Positions 36,184-47,934 of a stretch of DNA of 64,000 nucleotides are shown in pieces. The notes beneath the pieces were generated by a model. That model searched no databases, had not been told where the DNA came from, and saw only the letters and a list, made by a program, of their open reading frames with translations. Numbering within the stretch: position 1 is the stretch's first letter; each line of letters starts with the position of its first letter. Source of the stretch: Viola odorata (taxonomy: Eukaryota > Streptophyta > Magnoliopsida > Malpighiales > Violaceae); assembly GCA_963691705.1 (NCBI GenBank), contig OY829537.1, forward strand, positions 68,593,352-68,657,351, in the 5' to 3' direction. The position numbers were made by a program, and so were the translations under genes.

Positions 36184-37126
36184 ATCACCAAATGTCTCAT
36201 CTTCTCGCTCTAATCCATCCTTTACTCCTTATTATTTCCACCATGAATTAACCAATCAAGAATGTGATTGTTCAAGCAAGCGAGAAGTTGTTGAGTGTAG
36301 TCAAAGAAGATGGTGACCTGGCCGATATGTTTGCAAAAGAATTGAGTAAGTTCATGATGAAACTAGTAGCATAAGAGAAGGACTTGATGCGGTCAATTAA
36401 GCTCCAGAAGGAGAAAAATGAGAAGGAAGGACCAGACTAGAAGAGGGATCAGAACATCGCCGACATGCAGTCAAACCTCGCACATCTACAGAAGACCCTA
36501 GCAGATATGAGGCAGATGAAGGAGTTCTACAAAGGGGTGGTTTATCACTCTGTGTACGAACTAACTAGAAGGGAGTTGGTGTTCGGGAAAGGATTAGAAA
36601 CACACCTTTGGCTTACAAGAAGACTAATCTCTATCATGTCAAAGTATTTCCACACTTTTTATCTCCTTTTAAATATTTACATTTAAAAAATTTGAGGTTA
36701 ATAACCACTTTAATAAATTTCGTGCATATCTGCAGAAAAGTCTCCAGTTCAGGGGTTCATACGAAGGAAGGTTTTAGATTGGAGGTGCCAAATCAACAAC
36801 CAGGTTCCATTCTGATTCATTTTGGATAATCATTTTAAAAATTTACTAGACTTGTAATTTTGGCATCATACTTATTTAAGTTGCTACAGTGATTGTTGTC
36901 GTGGTCTGGTTAATATGAATATTATTGTTGCTTTATGTTAACTTTCCTTGCCGGGTAAACCCTTATCGTTGGAAATATTTGATACAATTTCTTCACTGTG
37001 GCTGCTTTCTTGTCACCATTTAAACTAGCAAAGTCATGTAAAGGTAAAGGCAACAAGTCTATGGGGATCTAAACTAGCAAAGTCATGCAAAGGTAAAGGC
37101 AACAAGTCTATGGGGTTAACCTATAG
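36184..37126. other. Unassigned DNA with weak coding trace and a short duplication
   Basis: 36260-36640 reads as a charged coiled-coil-like peptide broken by stops (near 36372 and 36437) and could be a remnant of a transposon ORF; I do not recognise it. A 46-bp unit is duplicated at 37021-37066 and 37070-37115 with one mismatch. Confidence 0.4.
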
Positions 37127-38901
37127 TGATACGATCCTAGGTGGCTAAGATGCGCTTTTCTGACGATCTAGTTTGAAGTTTGGATTTCAATGCGAAATAA
37201 TAACTCTCTTGACACTTAACCCTCCTAATAAGTTGTACTAGGCAAACTAAGTCCAATCAATAGAGGTTATTGAGTCGAATTATTAACCCTCTAATCAACT
37301 TGTGATTAGTAAACTAAGGTGAACGATCAATAGGGGTTTGAACTTTCGGGTTTTACTTGTGATTTTAACCGAGTGTTCTAACTCAATTAAAGACAAGGTT
37401 CACACGTGAACAATCTTAGAGAAACTCTTTGAATTTAATTATCAAAATCGGGGTCTGATTTCAGGGACGGATCCAGGAGTTATTTCCAGGGGGGCGGTGG
37501 TTCGAGGGCAGCGCCCTCGAATTTTTTTTTCCATTAGCCAATTGTAAAAAATATATTATACAATTAGCATATTTGTCCATATCTGCCGAAAAAATTAATA
37601 CAACCAATTGAGGTCAAATTTTTTACATAAATTGAAAAGTATTGCAAAATATACGAGATTGCATAAATTTAAAAGCATTGCATAAATTGAAAAGTTTTTT
37701 AAAGAATAAGCAGAGGATTTTATAAAGGATAAAAAGTCATGATTTTGATAATTATTGCCATATTACACAAACCAGCAGTAGGTATGTTGTTAGCATATGG
37801 CATTTAATTTTTTTTGGACAATCCATGTGAGAAATAATTGAACTTTTCATTAAAACAAAAAGAAACTAATGAAGTAACAGAACAACAATAGCACAAGGAA
37901 CAAGAACACTACTGCTAACAACAACAACAAAACAAGCAAGCCTACCTGCTGGGCGTTGGCTGCTGCAGGCGGTGGTGACCGACGAGAGGAGTAGAGGTTG
38001 AGCGGAGGCAGAGCAGAGGCGAAGGGGTGCTGGCAGTCCAGTGACAGATTAATTTGGGGATTTAGGGTTTTTAATTTTCTTGGGTTGGGTTAGGGATTTG
38101 GGCTAGGCTGCATACTAAAAAAAAAAATTCCTTAGCCGCCCACCCTGCCTCAATCTCCAAGTCGCGGGTTGTCGCAGGTTCACACTGCGCAACAAAATGT
38201 CGACCTATGCTAGCTTTCGATCCACTCGTTCGACTGGGCTGAAACCTATCCCATTCGAAAGATAACATCTGAAAATAGTAATAATGGTCCTCTCTTCCTA
38301 GTCCAGGCCTCACAGGTCCGAAATAAATTGAACGGCGTTGACTGACGTGTTTTGAAGTCCTTGTCTGCGTAAGATTATTGACGTGCGTTTGAGCTGAAAT
38401 TTTGTCATAATGTAGACAACATCCTGAGGTTTTATAAACATGTTCAATTGCACAATTCTGACCTTTGTAGCTCTTTCTGGGTTCAGATAAAGTTGCCTGT
38501 TGCGTATGCGCCTAGAACTCCTGTGTGCGAGATTGTCATCTCGAACCTTCTTGAGATCTACTCGTCCAAATGCTCTAAAACTTGGACACATACTTCCTAA
38601 GACTCCAATAGGTCTTGTATATGTGCTGGATCTTTGATTGAAGTCGTTCTTCCATGGGTTGACTCGGATGGAAGTCAAACCTTGCGCTAAGCGCCTCCAA
38701 GCCACCTTCCATGTCATCCTTCGCGTGAAGGCTTGATCAACCAGTGTCTTCTACCTTGTCTCCATGTCTAGAGGTTGTATTAACCTCACTGGATGCTTCA
38801 TGATGTCCTTGGCTCGACGTCTTGGTTCGATTAACCTTGGCCGCAAGGCGTGCGCGCGTTGTGCGTGTGCTGGGGCTAGCCTTGGGACTAGGATCATATC
38901 A
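37127..38901 (-). mobile_element. Gypsy family E, LTR copy 1, minus strand, interrupted
   Basis: Minus-strand LTR starting TGATATGATCC (38901) after a polypurine tract (38902-38921, CTTTTCGAAGGGGGAGGGAA on the minus strand) and ending GGATCGTATCA at 37127. The part near 37127-37450 matches copies 2 and 3. The interior 37462 to about 38187 is replaced by a hAT fragment. Confidence 0.6.
37462..38150 (+). mobile_element. hAT (Tip100-like) fragment within LTR copy 1
   Basis: Left terminus CAGGGACGGATCCAGGAG matches the CAGGGGCGGAGCCAGG-type ends of plant hAT elements. No matching right end or 8-bp duplication found, so it is truncated or its right end has decayed. The right limit is approximate. 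Confidence 0.5.
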
Positions 38902-39283
38902 TTCCCTCCCCCTTCGAAAAGATTTACCCTCGAATCTGATTTTAGACCTGTACCACAATACTTTAAGTTAGTAAAATCAAAATACGCACAAAGCAAACCA
39001 TACCAACCTCGCAAATTCAACTTGGCAGCAACGTCTTTGAACCTGTCAATGCGTTGAATAAGACCATCGCCCCAAGCGGATACTCTTCCTCGAACTTGGT
39101 TTAGGAACCATCTCCGACGTAAGCATTGCCAAACCCAAGCTCCTATCTTGAAGGTTCCACTCATCCTTCCATGGTTTCCCAAAGTTGCCATATTGGCACT
39201 CAAGCGCACACCATAGCGCTTGACTTGTCCATGGGCTATCCGCATTACTTCGATCCCTTTGCTACCACTTATACTAAACAAGT
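38902..39283 (-). mobile_element. Family E 3' internal remnant next to copy 1
   Basis: Homologous to 40401-40790. The minus strand reads DSRVNLFEGGGND just before the polypurine tract, resembling pol C-termini of gypsy elements. No intact frame. Confidence 0.5.
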
Positions 39284-40400
39284 AGGAGTAGGATCATTGG
39301 TTGCCCGAGGTTCGTAGCAGGTGAATCCCGATCTAGTTCAAGCCTAGATTTGCAACGATGTGGAAGAATAACTCTCTTGAGCGTTTGACCTTTCTTATAA
39401 CTTGTACTAGCCAACCCAAATCAAGCAAGAAAGGATCTTGATTCGAAACCCTAACCTTGCATTCAACCTGTGAATACCAACCTAGGTGGAACGACTCAAT
39501 GGAATGGACTTTCAGTTTTACTTGCCGATCTATTCGAGAGTCCGGTCTCAAATAGGAACAAGGTTCACGCATGAACAATTGAGAAATACTCTCTGTATTT
39601 TATTTATCAAAAAAAAAGTCTCCTTTACAATGAAGAAGGAGGCTCCTTTATATAGGAAAACCTAATCCTTACAAAAGTAATCCTTCCTCTAATTAAACTC
39701 CTAATTAATTAATTAAAATAAATCCAAGCTATTTTAACTAATTAATAAGGAAACTAATTAAAATAAATTCATAATTAATAAATAGTAGAAAATGTCAGCC
39801 AAGAAAAGGAAAGTTCAAGAATTCCTTTTTGGCGCAAAAATCTGGAATCTGCCAGGACGTGATCACGTCAGGGTGTGACGTGATCACATCGCAAATGACA
39901 CGGACGATTTTTATTTCGGAGTGATCACGTCGAGGGCTTGATCCCGAAAAGTGGCCCTTCTGTTCGGGGCGTCATCATGTCGAGGGACGACGTGATCACG
40001 TTCATTCTGCGCAAGAAAGTGTCGACTGACATAAATTTCAATCCGTTCATTCAAATGGGCTGAAACCTATTCCAATCGAAAGATAACATATTGAAGTTTC
40101 ATAAGAGAGGTCGATCACATGATTCTGGTATCTGTAAGTCTGACTGGGTTTGTACAAAGTCGCCTGATGCGTCCTAGAGTCCTAGTCGACGTAGGACTCC
40201 TGTCAACGAAAATGTTGGCTTGCGATTTTGGATGATCCACCCATCCAAACGTCCTAAAATTTGGACACAATAAATATAACACATCAAGGTTTCTATAAAG
40301 CCTCTGTGAACTCAAATCGGACTCCATTTTCTTGTCCATCTTCTTATTGCGCACATGCGATGTGCCATGTAGGTGCATGATACATCCTAGGATCGTATCA
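39284..40400 (-). mobile_element. Family E, LTR copy 2, minus strand
   Basis: Starts TGATACGATCC (40400) after the polypurine tract 40401-40415. It has a minus-strand TATATAAA at 39647-39654 and runs to about 39284, where the expected terminus is degraded. It also holds several GTGATCACGT-type palindromic words around 39850-40000. Confidence 0.55.
39647..39654 (-). promoter_or_regulatory. TATA box of LTR copy 2
   Basis: TATATAAA on the minus strand, about 40 bases before the A/T-rich start of the R region. Confidence 0.45.
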
Positions 40401-41599
40401 TTCCCTCCCCCTTCGAAAAGATTCATCCTCGAATCTGCATCTAGACCTGCACCACAATACCTTAAGTTAGTAATATCAAAGTAAGCACAAATCGAACCAT
40501 ACCAACCTTGTAAATTCAACTTTGCGGCTTTGTCTTTGAATATGACAATGCATCGGGTAAGACCATCACCCCAAGCGGCCTTCTTCACTTGAACTTGGAT
40601 TGGAACCCATCCTTGGTGTAATCACCGCCAAATCCAAGTTCCTAACTTGAAGAACTCATTCATCCTTCCATAGTTTCTCATAAATGCCATCTTGACACTC
40701 AAGCGCTTATCATAACGCTTGACTTGTCCATGGGCTATTCGCATCACTTCGATCTCTTTGCTACCACTTATACTAAACAAGAAACTAAAAGGTAGCAACA
40801 TTAAACAGAATAATGTTATATGAATGAAACCGTATAAGAGTTTAAGCAATAATAACAAAATAATAACATTGTCAAAAAGTAGTAAATAAATAAAATAAAT
40901 GGAAGAAATTCCATCCATGTGATCTCATACTTACAACATGCTTCAAGGACCCAAACATCCGTTGACTCTCTTTGCTTGAAACTCCAAATTGTGGTTGACA
41001 AGGTGTTCCATTTAGCATCTTTATGCTCGGCCTCCTCCACAATTCCTCCAATGAGTCGCTAAGTGACTCCTCCCTATAATTACTAACAACACTCCAAGGA
41101 ACAACATGTGAAAGTATAACATCCTTAAAGATTAGGTTACTAATGGTTGTAAACCGATGATGCATAAAACCATAATGTGACCAATGCTCAACCAAATTGT
41201 GCAACGGGTAATACAACCAACATAAGCGCTTGCTAAGACATCCTTTATGCATATAAAAATTGATATCAAGTTTAACTAAATAATCATCACAAGTTCTAAA
41301 AAAATCAAAATTATTAGCATAAGGATTAAATCTATGTAAAAACTCAAGCAACTTCGTGAAAAAGGATTTTTCATTAAAACTACTATCAAAACTTAAAGGA
41401 ACATCATGTAAAGATTTGTGTCTTTATTTTCTGTCCAAAAAGTGTCAAAAATACCAAAAAGAGTCTTTCTTTTAATTGTTATTTAGTTTCGTTCAACAAA
41501 GAGTTGAAAAATAAATAAAAAAAATCAAAACAGAAGAAGGAACAAAATAAAAAATACTAGAAGGTATTCTAAAGCTACTGCAAAAAGAATCATCAAATT
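40401..41599 (-). mobile_element. Family E internal remnant next to copy 2
   Basis: The first about 390 bp parallel 38902-39283. Beyond about 40790 it is unassigned. A 159-codon open frame (41351-40872, minus) has no recognised motif and is not called a gene. Confidence 0.4.
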
Positions 41600-42144
41600 C
41601 CGTGGGCAGAATTGAAAGTTATTGAAGAACTAAGTTTCAAACCCTAAACGCACACATTGCACACCATCACGATTTGCGAATTTTCCATGGAGTTTTGAGC
41701 TTATTCTTTGATTCTGAATACGTATTGACTTCTACCCCAGCCTAATAAATTGTTTAGTTGTTTGTTCCTTGCGACTAACCTTTTATTAAGCATCTAAATT
41801 ATTTTTGAAGCTTTTTATCAATTAAATTCAGAGAGGATTTTCTCAATTGTTCACGTGTGAGCCTTGTTACTTCTTAAGTCTGAACACTTAAGTCAATTTG
41901 TAAGTAAAAGACCGAGAGTTCAAACCCCCATTGTTTCATTTCACCTAGGTACCATTCACAAGTTGAATACAGGGTTAGGGATCCGAGTCAAGAACCTCAA
42001 TTGTTTAGCTTAGGTTGCTTAGCATAGGTTTCTAAGAGGGTTAAGCACTCAAGTGAGTTATTTATTCCGCATTCAAAAATCCAATCCTTCGAACTAGATC
42101 AAAAAGGTACTCGTTACGCATCCTACGCAACTAGGATCGTATCA
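41600..42144 (+). mobile_element. Family E, LTR copy 3 (3' part), plus strand
   Basis: The region CTCAATTGTTCACGTGTGA and its neighbours match the reverse complement of copies 1 and 2. Ends CTAGGATCGTATCA at 42144, followed by GTTGGTAGTGGAGC, which resembles a decayed initiator-Met-type primer site or simply the target. The left end was not found. Confidence 0.5.
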
Positions 42145-42145
42145 G

Positions 42146-42656
42146 TTGGTAGTGGAGCAAGAAGTTGCAAGAAGTTGTTAAGGTCTGCCAATATCTCCTG
42201 AAGCTCCTTCTGGTCTCCTGTTCTGTCCTCCAATTCTTCCAGTTTCTTAGTTGAAATTCCCCTGCTTAAAACATACTCGAAGGGGTCGTTAGCATAAATA
42301 TCTGCCATTTCTTCTGCAAGAGGATCTAAAACATCAAGAAAATTTAAGCTATGTAATTCGTTAGAATGTTTTAGCCCCTCATTCATGTAGAATTTAATTA
42401 TTCAGCCATCAAACTCCAAAATTATGCTTCTTCATAAATATCTATTTTAGCTCTAGTTGTCCTTATGAATGGCCTCCCTAAAAGAACATCCTCCACAACT
42501 CCTAGAGGGTGAATGATTGTTCTATCTGCCAACTGAATTCCCACTTGAGTTTCCTTCATTTCGCCGATCTGTAATGTCTTATCCTCACTCAAGGACATCA
42601 CATTTATTCCAGCTCCCAAATCGCAAAGGGCTTTGTCCACTTTTTGGTTTCCTATT
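42146..42656 (-). pseudogene. Athila-like protease and linker, 3' half, split by element D
   Basis: Minus strand. Protease motif CDLGAGINVMSLS near 42620-42580 and LGRPFIRTTRAKID near 42465-42430, then an acidic linker (42386-42150). The first half of the gene is at 53867-54340. The two halves meet at the CTATT duplication in the same phase, so the gene was continuous before D inserted. A frame that seems to start at 42700 takes its first residues from the D LTR and is chimeric. The end at 42145 is cut by LTR copy 3. Confidence 0.8.
42652..42656. repeat. Target site duplication of element D, left copy
   Basis: CTATT, identical to 53867-53871. Confidence 0.95.
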
Positions 42657-45259
42657 TGTCGCACCGTCGCGAACGAAATTTGGGACGCAATGAAATTCAC
42701 ATAACAATGAAGTCGCCACCCTATTTTTCTAAGGTTTAGGGAAACCTAAAAAGTCCGTAAAAAGGAAGAAAATAAAATAAAACTAAGGCACAAAAGAAAA
42801 TGGTCTAAACCCGAGAACGATGGTTCGGGGTCGTATTATGGACTCGGGAAGGTGTTAGGCACCCGAGTCTCATCCTTAAAAAGGTTACCGGTTCTAAAAA
42901 AGAGGTGTTTAAAAATCATGTTGAAAACAGGTAATTTGGCCCTCAGGGGGAGAATCATCGCTTTAGTTTTTTAGTTGGTTGGATTGATTTTATCCTAATT
43001 ATTGTCGAGTTGTTTAACAGAAAATAACATTTTTTATCCTCTAAAAGATAAAGAAGGTCGGTTGTAGACATATTCCAATTATATTTAGCCGAGTTCAAAA
43101 TTAGTCCGATTACATGCAAAGTTGGTGAAATTACTACCGTTTTATTAATCTTTACCAAAGCGACAATCCTAGTGAACAACGGTGGATCACTATCATCATC
43201 GGGCCGATGCACGTGATTAACCCTATTTACTAAGTTGTCCTATCATGCATAAACTAGCATAGTACCATTTTGAGTGAATGCGAGAAACACGTTAAAAAGA
43301 GAAAAAACCGGGAAGTGGGGTCGAAGCCGCGCACATAACACATTCGTCAAGATAACATAAATTAAAAGACAATCGTGGGGACGAAGCCGCACACGAAACA
43401 AGCATAGTATGAAAACACGTGGGGACGAAGCCGCACACGAAACAAGCATAGTTTAAATGATCATTCAACATTAAAGGTTTAAAACACATTAAGAGGGGAT
43501 CTCTACAAAGGGATTAAATATGGAAGTATTTTCTAAGAGTTGGGCTTAAGGCCCATTTTACTATCTTTCCACTTTCAAATGATTGTTTTCTTTGGTGATT
43601 TACTATCCTAAAGATTTAGAAGAGCTTAAGTTATTGGGAAAGATTTAAATCCTATGTTTTGATTACTACTTTGTTTAGTTTTCTTTGATTGATTTTATTC
43701 GTTTTGATTTGTGGGGACTTATTAAAGATTTTAAGAATTTAGTAATTAATAATCATGCAATTAAATTAAAGCGTGATGTTTAATACTAATCCTATTCAAA
43801 TTTCATGCATTTAAGGAAAATAAAAGTTGAGTATTTACTAAACCTAATTCATTCAAGCAAGGGTCCATTAAAGATTAATATTAAAGGGAGTTAATCCAAT
43901 TATTCTCATGCAATCAAGTTGATTTTAAATCTAGCAATTCTAAATAATCATGCATTCAATCATATAACAAATAGAATAGCTAATAAAAATCTCCTCGAGC
44001 GGATACCTGCATCACAGATTGGTTAGTAGCATAGAATAAATAAATATGCAAACAGATAAAATAAATATTACAAGCATGCACACAAGTACACTACGAACAA
44101 AACAAATAAAGCCTCTAACGGGCCAGCCTAACACACATCAGCCCATCTTCTCTTCCTTTCTTTCTTCCCAGCCGGCCCAAGCCCACAAACAAACCATAAG
44201 AACCAACACACACAAAAACCTAACCCAAACATTCTTTCTTTTCCTCTTCTGCCGCCGGCGGCTCCAACTTCATTCCTTTTTCTTTGCTTCAGCCGCCGGC
44301 GGCTGACCCATTCCCTCTCCTCAAACCGAAATCCCCTGCAAAACAAGCACAAGCACAACGGCAAAGCAAGCAAAAAAACAACCAACAAACTAGAGAAATA
44401 AGAAACAAGTAATTACAGCGGTGCTGCTGGTCCGAACGTGGTGGAGCAGCGGCAGGTGGCGGCGGGGATGAATCGGACGGCTGCTGGGCTGAAGCGTGGT
44501 GGCCGGAGCAGTGGGTGGCTAGGAATCAGCAGGGATAGATCGGGATGGAGTGGGAGAATGAAAGGTGATGTATGATTTTGTTTTGTGCGTTTATGTGTAT
44601 TGATTTTGAGATTGTTTGGAGGTTTGATGATGGGTAATGGCAGCGGCTGTTGGGTTTGGTTTTGTGCAGGTTTGACTGATTTCGGGATGGGCAGTGGTGG
44701 TTTGAGTTGATTCGGCTGGGCAGCGGTGATCGGCGTGGGCAGTGTTGACTGATTTTGGGTAATTGATTTTGGTTGGATTGGTTAATTGATTTTGGTTTAT
44801 TGATGGTGATCGGTTAATTGGATGAAGGAGAGGGATTGATTTCGGTAGTTGGTTTCGGAAGAGGGAGAGGGATTGATTTCGGGAGAGGGAGCAGGATCGA
44901 TTAATCAGCCTCCTGTTCGAATGGGGCAATTACTCATTTTAATTAGGGAGGTAGCATGGGTTTTCTGATTGTAAAATCAGGTGGTGGGTGAGAGCGGGCT
45001 TGGTCGGACGTGGGAATCAAATGAGAGTGGAGACACGAGGAAGTGGCTTGACCGTGCGTGGGAGTAAAGAAATGGGAGTGGAAATGACACATTCCGTACG
45101 AACTAAATAAAATAAAAACACTAACAATTAAACAAATAATCAGGTAAAAGATTATGAAATCGATGGTAAAATGACTCGAACAAATAACGATAACAAGAAC
45201 CGATAAAGCAAAATAAATTTATGATTTAAATGCTCGTGGTCAAAATTCGAGTAGCAACA
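42657..45259 (-). mobile_element. 3' LTR of element D
   Basis: Minus strand from TGTTGCTACTCGAATTTTGA (45259) to CGGTGCGACA (42657). It carries the same conserved blocks as element A and solo LTRs near 42700-42750 and 42825-42890. Twin GCCGCCGGCGGC palindromes lie at 44251-44262 and 44292-44303. Confidence 0.95.
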
Positions 45260-45263
45260 GTTG

Positions 45264-45273
45264 CCCCCTCTTT
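45264..45273 (-). promoter_or_regulatory. Polypurine tract of element D
   Basis: AAAGAGGGGG on the minus strand followed by CAAC and the LTR start, identical to element A. Confidence 0.85.
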
Positions 45274-45323
45274 AATGTCTTATCAAAAATAAAGTGTAAC
45301 TAAATTTTTGATGAGCATTAAAG
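45270..45323 (-). other. Hairpin upstream of the element D polypurine tract
   Basis: Plus-strand coordinates: CTTTAATG (45270-45277) pairs with CATTAAAG (45316-45323). CTTATCAAAAA (45279-45289) pairs with TTTTTGATGAG (45305-45315) with one mismatch. One base (45278) is bulged at the same place as in element A. Confidence 0.65.
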
Positions 45324-45399
45324 ATGGTTGCCCCAGTATCACGAATACTCAAAATGAACACGTCATAGACATTGCATGTCACAAATCTTATAAGCGAAA

Positions 45400-46045
45400 G
45401 AAAGGAGATGGCTCCACTCGGACACCATGATGCATAACTATAATTGGCGAAAAGGTAAACTTACCTCTATTCGGACGACTTGCGGAAATTAAATTTGCTT
45501 AAATATAAAATTACCTCCACTCGGACGGCTTGCGGAAATTAAATTTGCTTAAACGTAAAGTCACCTCCATTCGGACGGCTTGCGGAAATTAAATTCGGCC
45601 CCACTCGGACGCTGATGGTTCCACTCGGATACCTTGCAGAAAGTAAAATGCGGCTACACTCGGACGTCTCCACTCGAATTCCGCGATGCATAAACGTAAA
45701 TCCAGCTCTACTCAGATGCCGACAACTCCACTCGGACGTTGAGAAAAAAAAAAAAAAAATTCAGCTCCGCTCAGACGCTGATGGCTCCCCTCGGATGCTT
45801 AGAAACTAACTTTGCTCCACTCGGACGCTAACAAATAACTTTGCTCCACTCGGACGCTAACAACTAACTTTGCTCCACTCGGACGCTAATGACTCCACTC
45901 GGATGTCTTGCAGAAAGTAAAATGCGGATTCACTCGGACGTCTCCCCTCGAATACTGCGATGCATAAACGTAAATCCAGCTCTACTCAGATGCTGGTGGC
46001 TCCACTCGGATACCTTGCAAATTTAGTTCCACTAGGACACTGATG
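45400..46045. repeat. Tandem repeat with core CCACTCGGACG
   Basis: Roughly 20 copies of CTCCACTCGGACG(CT)-type words with 15-50 bp spacers such as GGAAATTAAATTTGC and CTAACAACTAACTTTG. It lies in the post-integrase region of element D. Confidence 0.75.
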
Positions 46046-46134
46046 CTGATGTTGTTGGGATGATTAAAATCATGACTAACTCTATAAAACAAAGGTTGAA
46101 TTCATCAATGTTAGTAAGTTTCAAAGCATTTGAT

Positions 46135-47925
46135 TTTTTGAAAGGTGGGGTTTGAACCGCCACACGATTTGTGAAAGGTGGGGTTTTGAACCGCCACATT
46201 ATTTTCGCAAGGTGGGGTTTGAACCGCCACACGATTTTTGAAAGGTGGGGTTTGAACCGCCACATGATTTTAGAAATGTGGGGTTTGAACCGCCACACGA
46301 TTTCTTGAAAGATGGGGTTTGAACCGCCAAATGATTTTTGAAAGGTGGGGTTTGAACCGCCACATGATTTTTTGAAAGGTGGGGTTTGAACCGCCACATG
46401 TTTTTTTTGAAAGGTGGGGTTTGAACCGCCACGTGACTTTTTGAAAGGTGGGGTTTGAACCGCCACATGATTTTTTTGAAAGGTGGGGTTTGAACCGCCA
46501 CGTGACTTTTTGAAAGGTGGGGTTTGAACCGCCACATGATTTTTTTGAAAGGTGGGGTTTGAACCGCCACATGATTATTTTTGAAATGTGGGGTTTGAAC
46601 CGCCACATGATTTTTTGAAAGGTGGGGTTTGAACCGCCACATGATTTTTTGAAATGTGGGGTTTGAACCGCCACACAATTTTTGCAAGGTGGGGTTTGAA
46701 GCCGCCACTTGATTCGACTTTGAAAGGTGGGGTTTGAACCGCCACATGATTTTTTTTGAAAGGTGGGGTTTGAACCGCCACATGATTTTAGAAATGTGGG
46801 GTTTGAACCGCCACACGATTTCTTGAAAGGTGGGGTTTGAACCGCCACATGTTTTTTTGAAAGGTGGGGTTTGAACCGCCACGTGACTTTTTGAAAGGTG
46901 GGGTTTGAACCGCCACGTGATTTTTTTGAAAGGTGGGGTTTGAACCGCTACATGATTTTAGAAATGTGGGGTTTGAACCGCCACACGATTTTTTGAAAGG
47001 TGGGGTTTGAACCGCCACATGATTTTTTGAAATGTGGGGTTTGAACCGCCACATGATTTTTTGAAAGGTGGGGTTTGAACCGCCACATGATTTTTTGAAA
47101 GGTGGGGTTTGAACCGCCACATGTTTTTTTTGAAAGGTGGGGTTTGAACCGCCACGTGACTTTTTGAAAGGTGGGGTTTGAACCGCCACATGATTTTTTT
47201 GAAAGGTGGGGTTTGAACCGCCACATGATTATTTTTGAAATGTGGGGTTTGAACCGCCACATGATTTTTTGAAAGGTGGGGTTTGAACCGCCACATGATT
47301 TTTTGAAATGTGGGGTTTGAACCGTCACACAATTTTTGCAAGGTGGGGTTTGAAGCCGCCACTTGATTCGACTTTGAAAGGTGGGGTTTGAACCGCCACA
47401 TGATTTTTTTGAAAGGTGGGGTTTGAACCGCCACATGATTTTAGAAATGTGGGGTTTGAACCGCCACACGATTTCTTGAAAGGTCGGGTTTGAACCGCCA
47501 CATGATTTTTTGAAATGTGGGGTTTGAACCGCCACATGATTTTTTGAAAGGTGGGGTTTGAACCGCCACATGATTTTTTGAAATGTGGGGTTTGAACCGC
47601 CACATGATTTTTTGAAAGGTGGGGTTTGAACCGCCACATGATTTTTGAAAGGTGGGGTTTGAACCGCGACATGATTTTTGAAAGGTGGGGTTTGAACCGC
47701 CACATGATTTTTTGAAAGGTGGGGTTTGAACCGCCACATGATTTTTGAAAGGTGGGGTTTGAACCGCCACATGATTTTTTGAAAGGTGGGGTTTGAACCG
47801 CCACATGATTTTTTGAAAGGTGGGGTTTGAACCGCCACACAATTTTTGCAAGGTGGGGTTTGAACCGCCACACGATTTTTTTGAAATGTGGGGTTTGAAC
47901 CGCCACAAGATTTTCGATAGATCAT
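46135..47925 (-). repeat. Large tandem array of a 34-36-bp unit, about 50 copies
   Basis: Plus-strand unit: GAACCGCCACATGATTTTTT then GAAAGGTGGGGTTT. Unit length varies with the T run. Higher-order blocks are visible: the same series with a CACTTGATTCGACTT variant recurs near 46700 and 47360. All three minus-strand frames of the unit are stop-free, so long open frames here (up to 327 codons) are not evidence of a protein. Confidence 0.95.
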
Positions 47926-47934
47926 CCCCATTCA

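Noticed and set aside
38751..39281. 176-codon minus-strand frame similar to 40115-40918
   Set aside because: Similarity reflects duplicated family E 3' ends and runs across the LTR boundary; not a separate gene.
40872..41351. 159-codon minus-strand frame
   Set aside because: No recognisable motif, lies between LTR fragments of family E; insufficient support.
42422..42700. Apparent intact protease gene starting at 42700
   Set aside because: Its first residues come from the D LTR; the real gene is split and continues at 53867.
43000..44930. Frames of 65-112 codons duplicated exactly in both D LTRs
   Set aside because: They repeat only because the LTRs are duplicates; no domain, low-complexity composition, and not in the position of a known gene.
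46135..47925. Regular short repeats resembling a CRISPR array
   Set aside because: Units are directly tandem without unique spacers, no cas genes, and the context is a plant retrotransposon.
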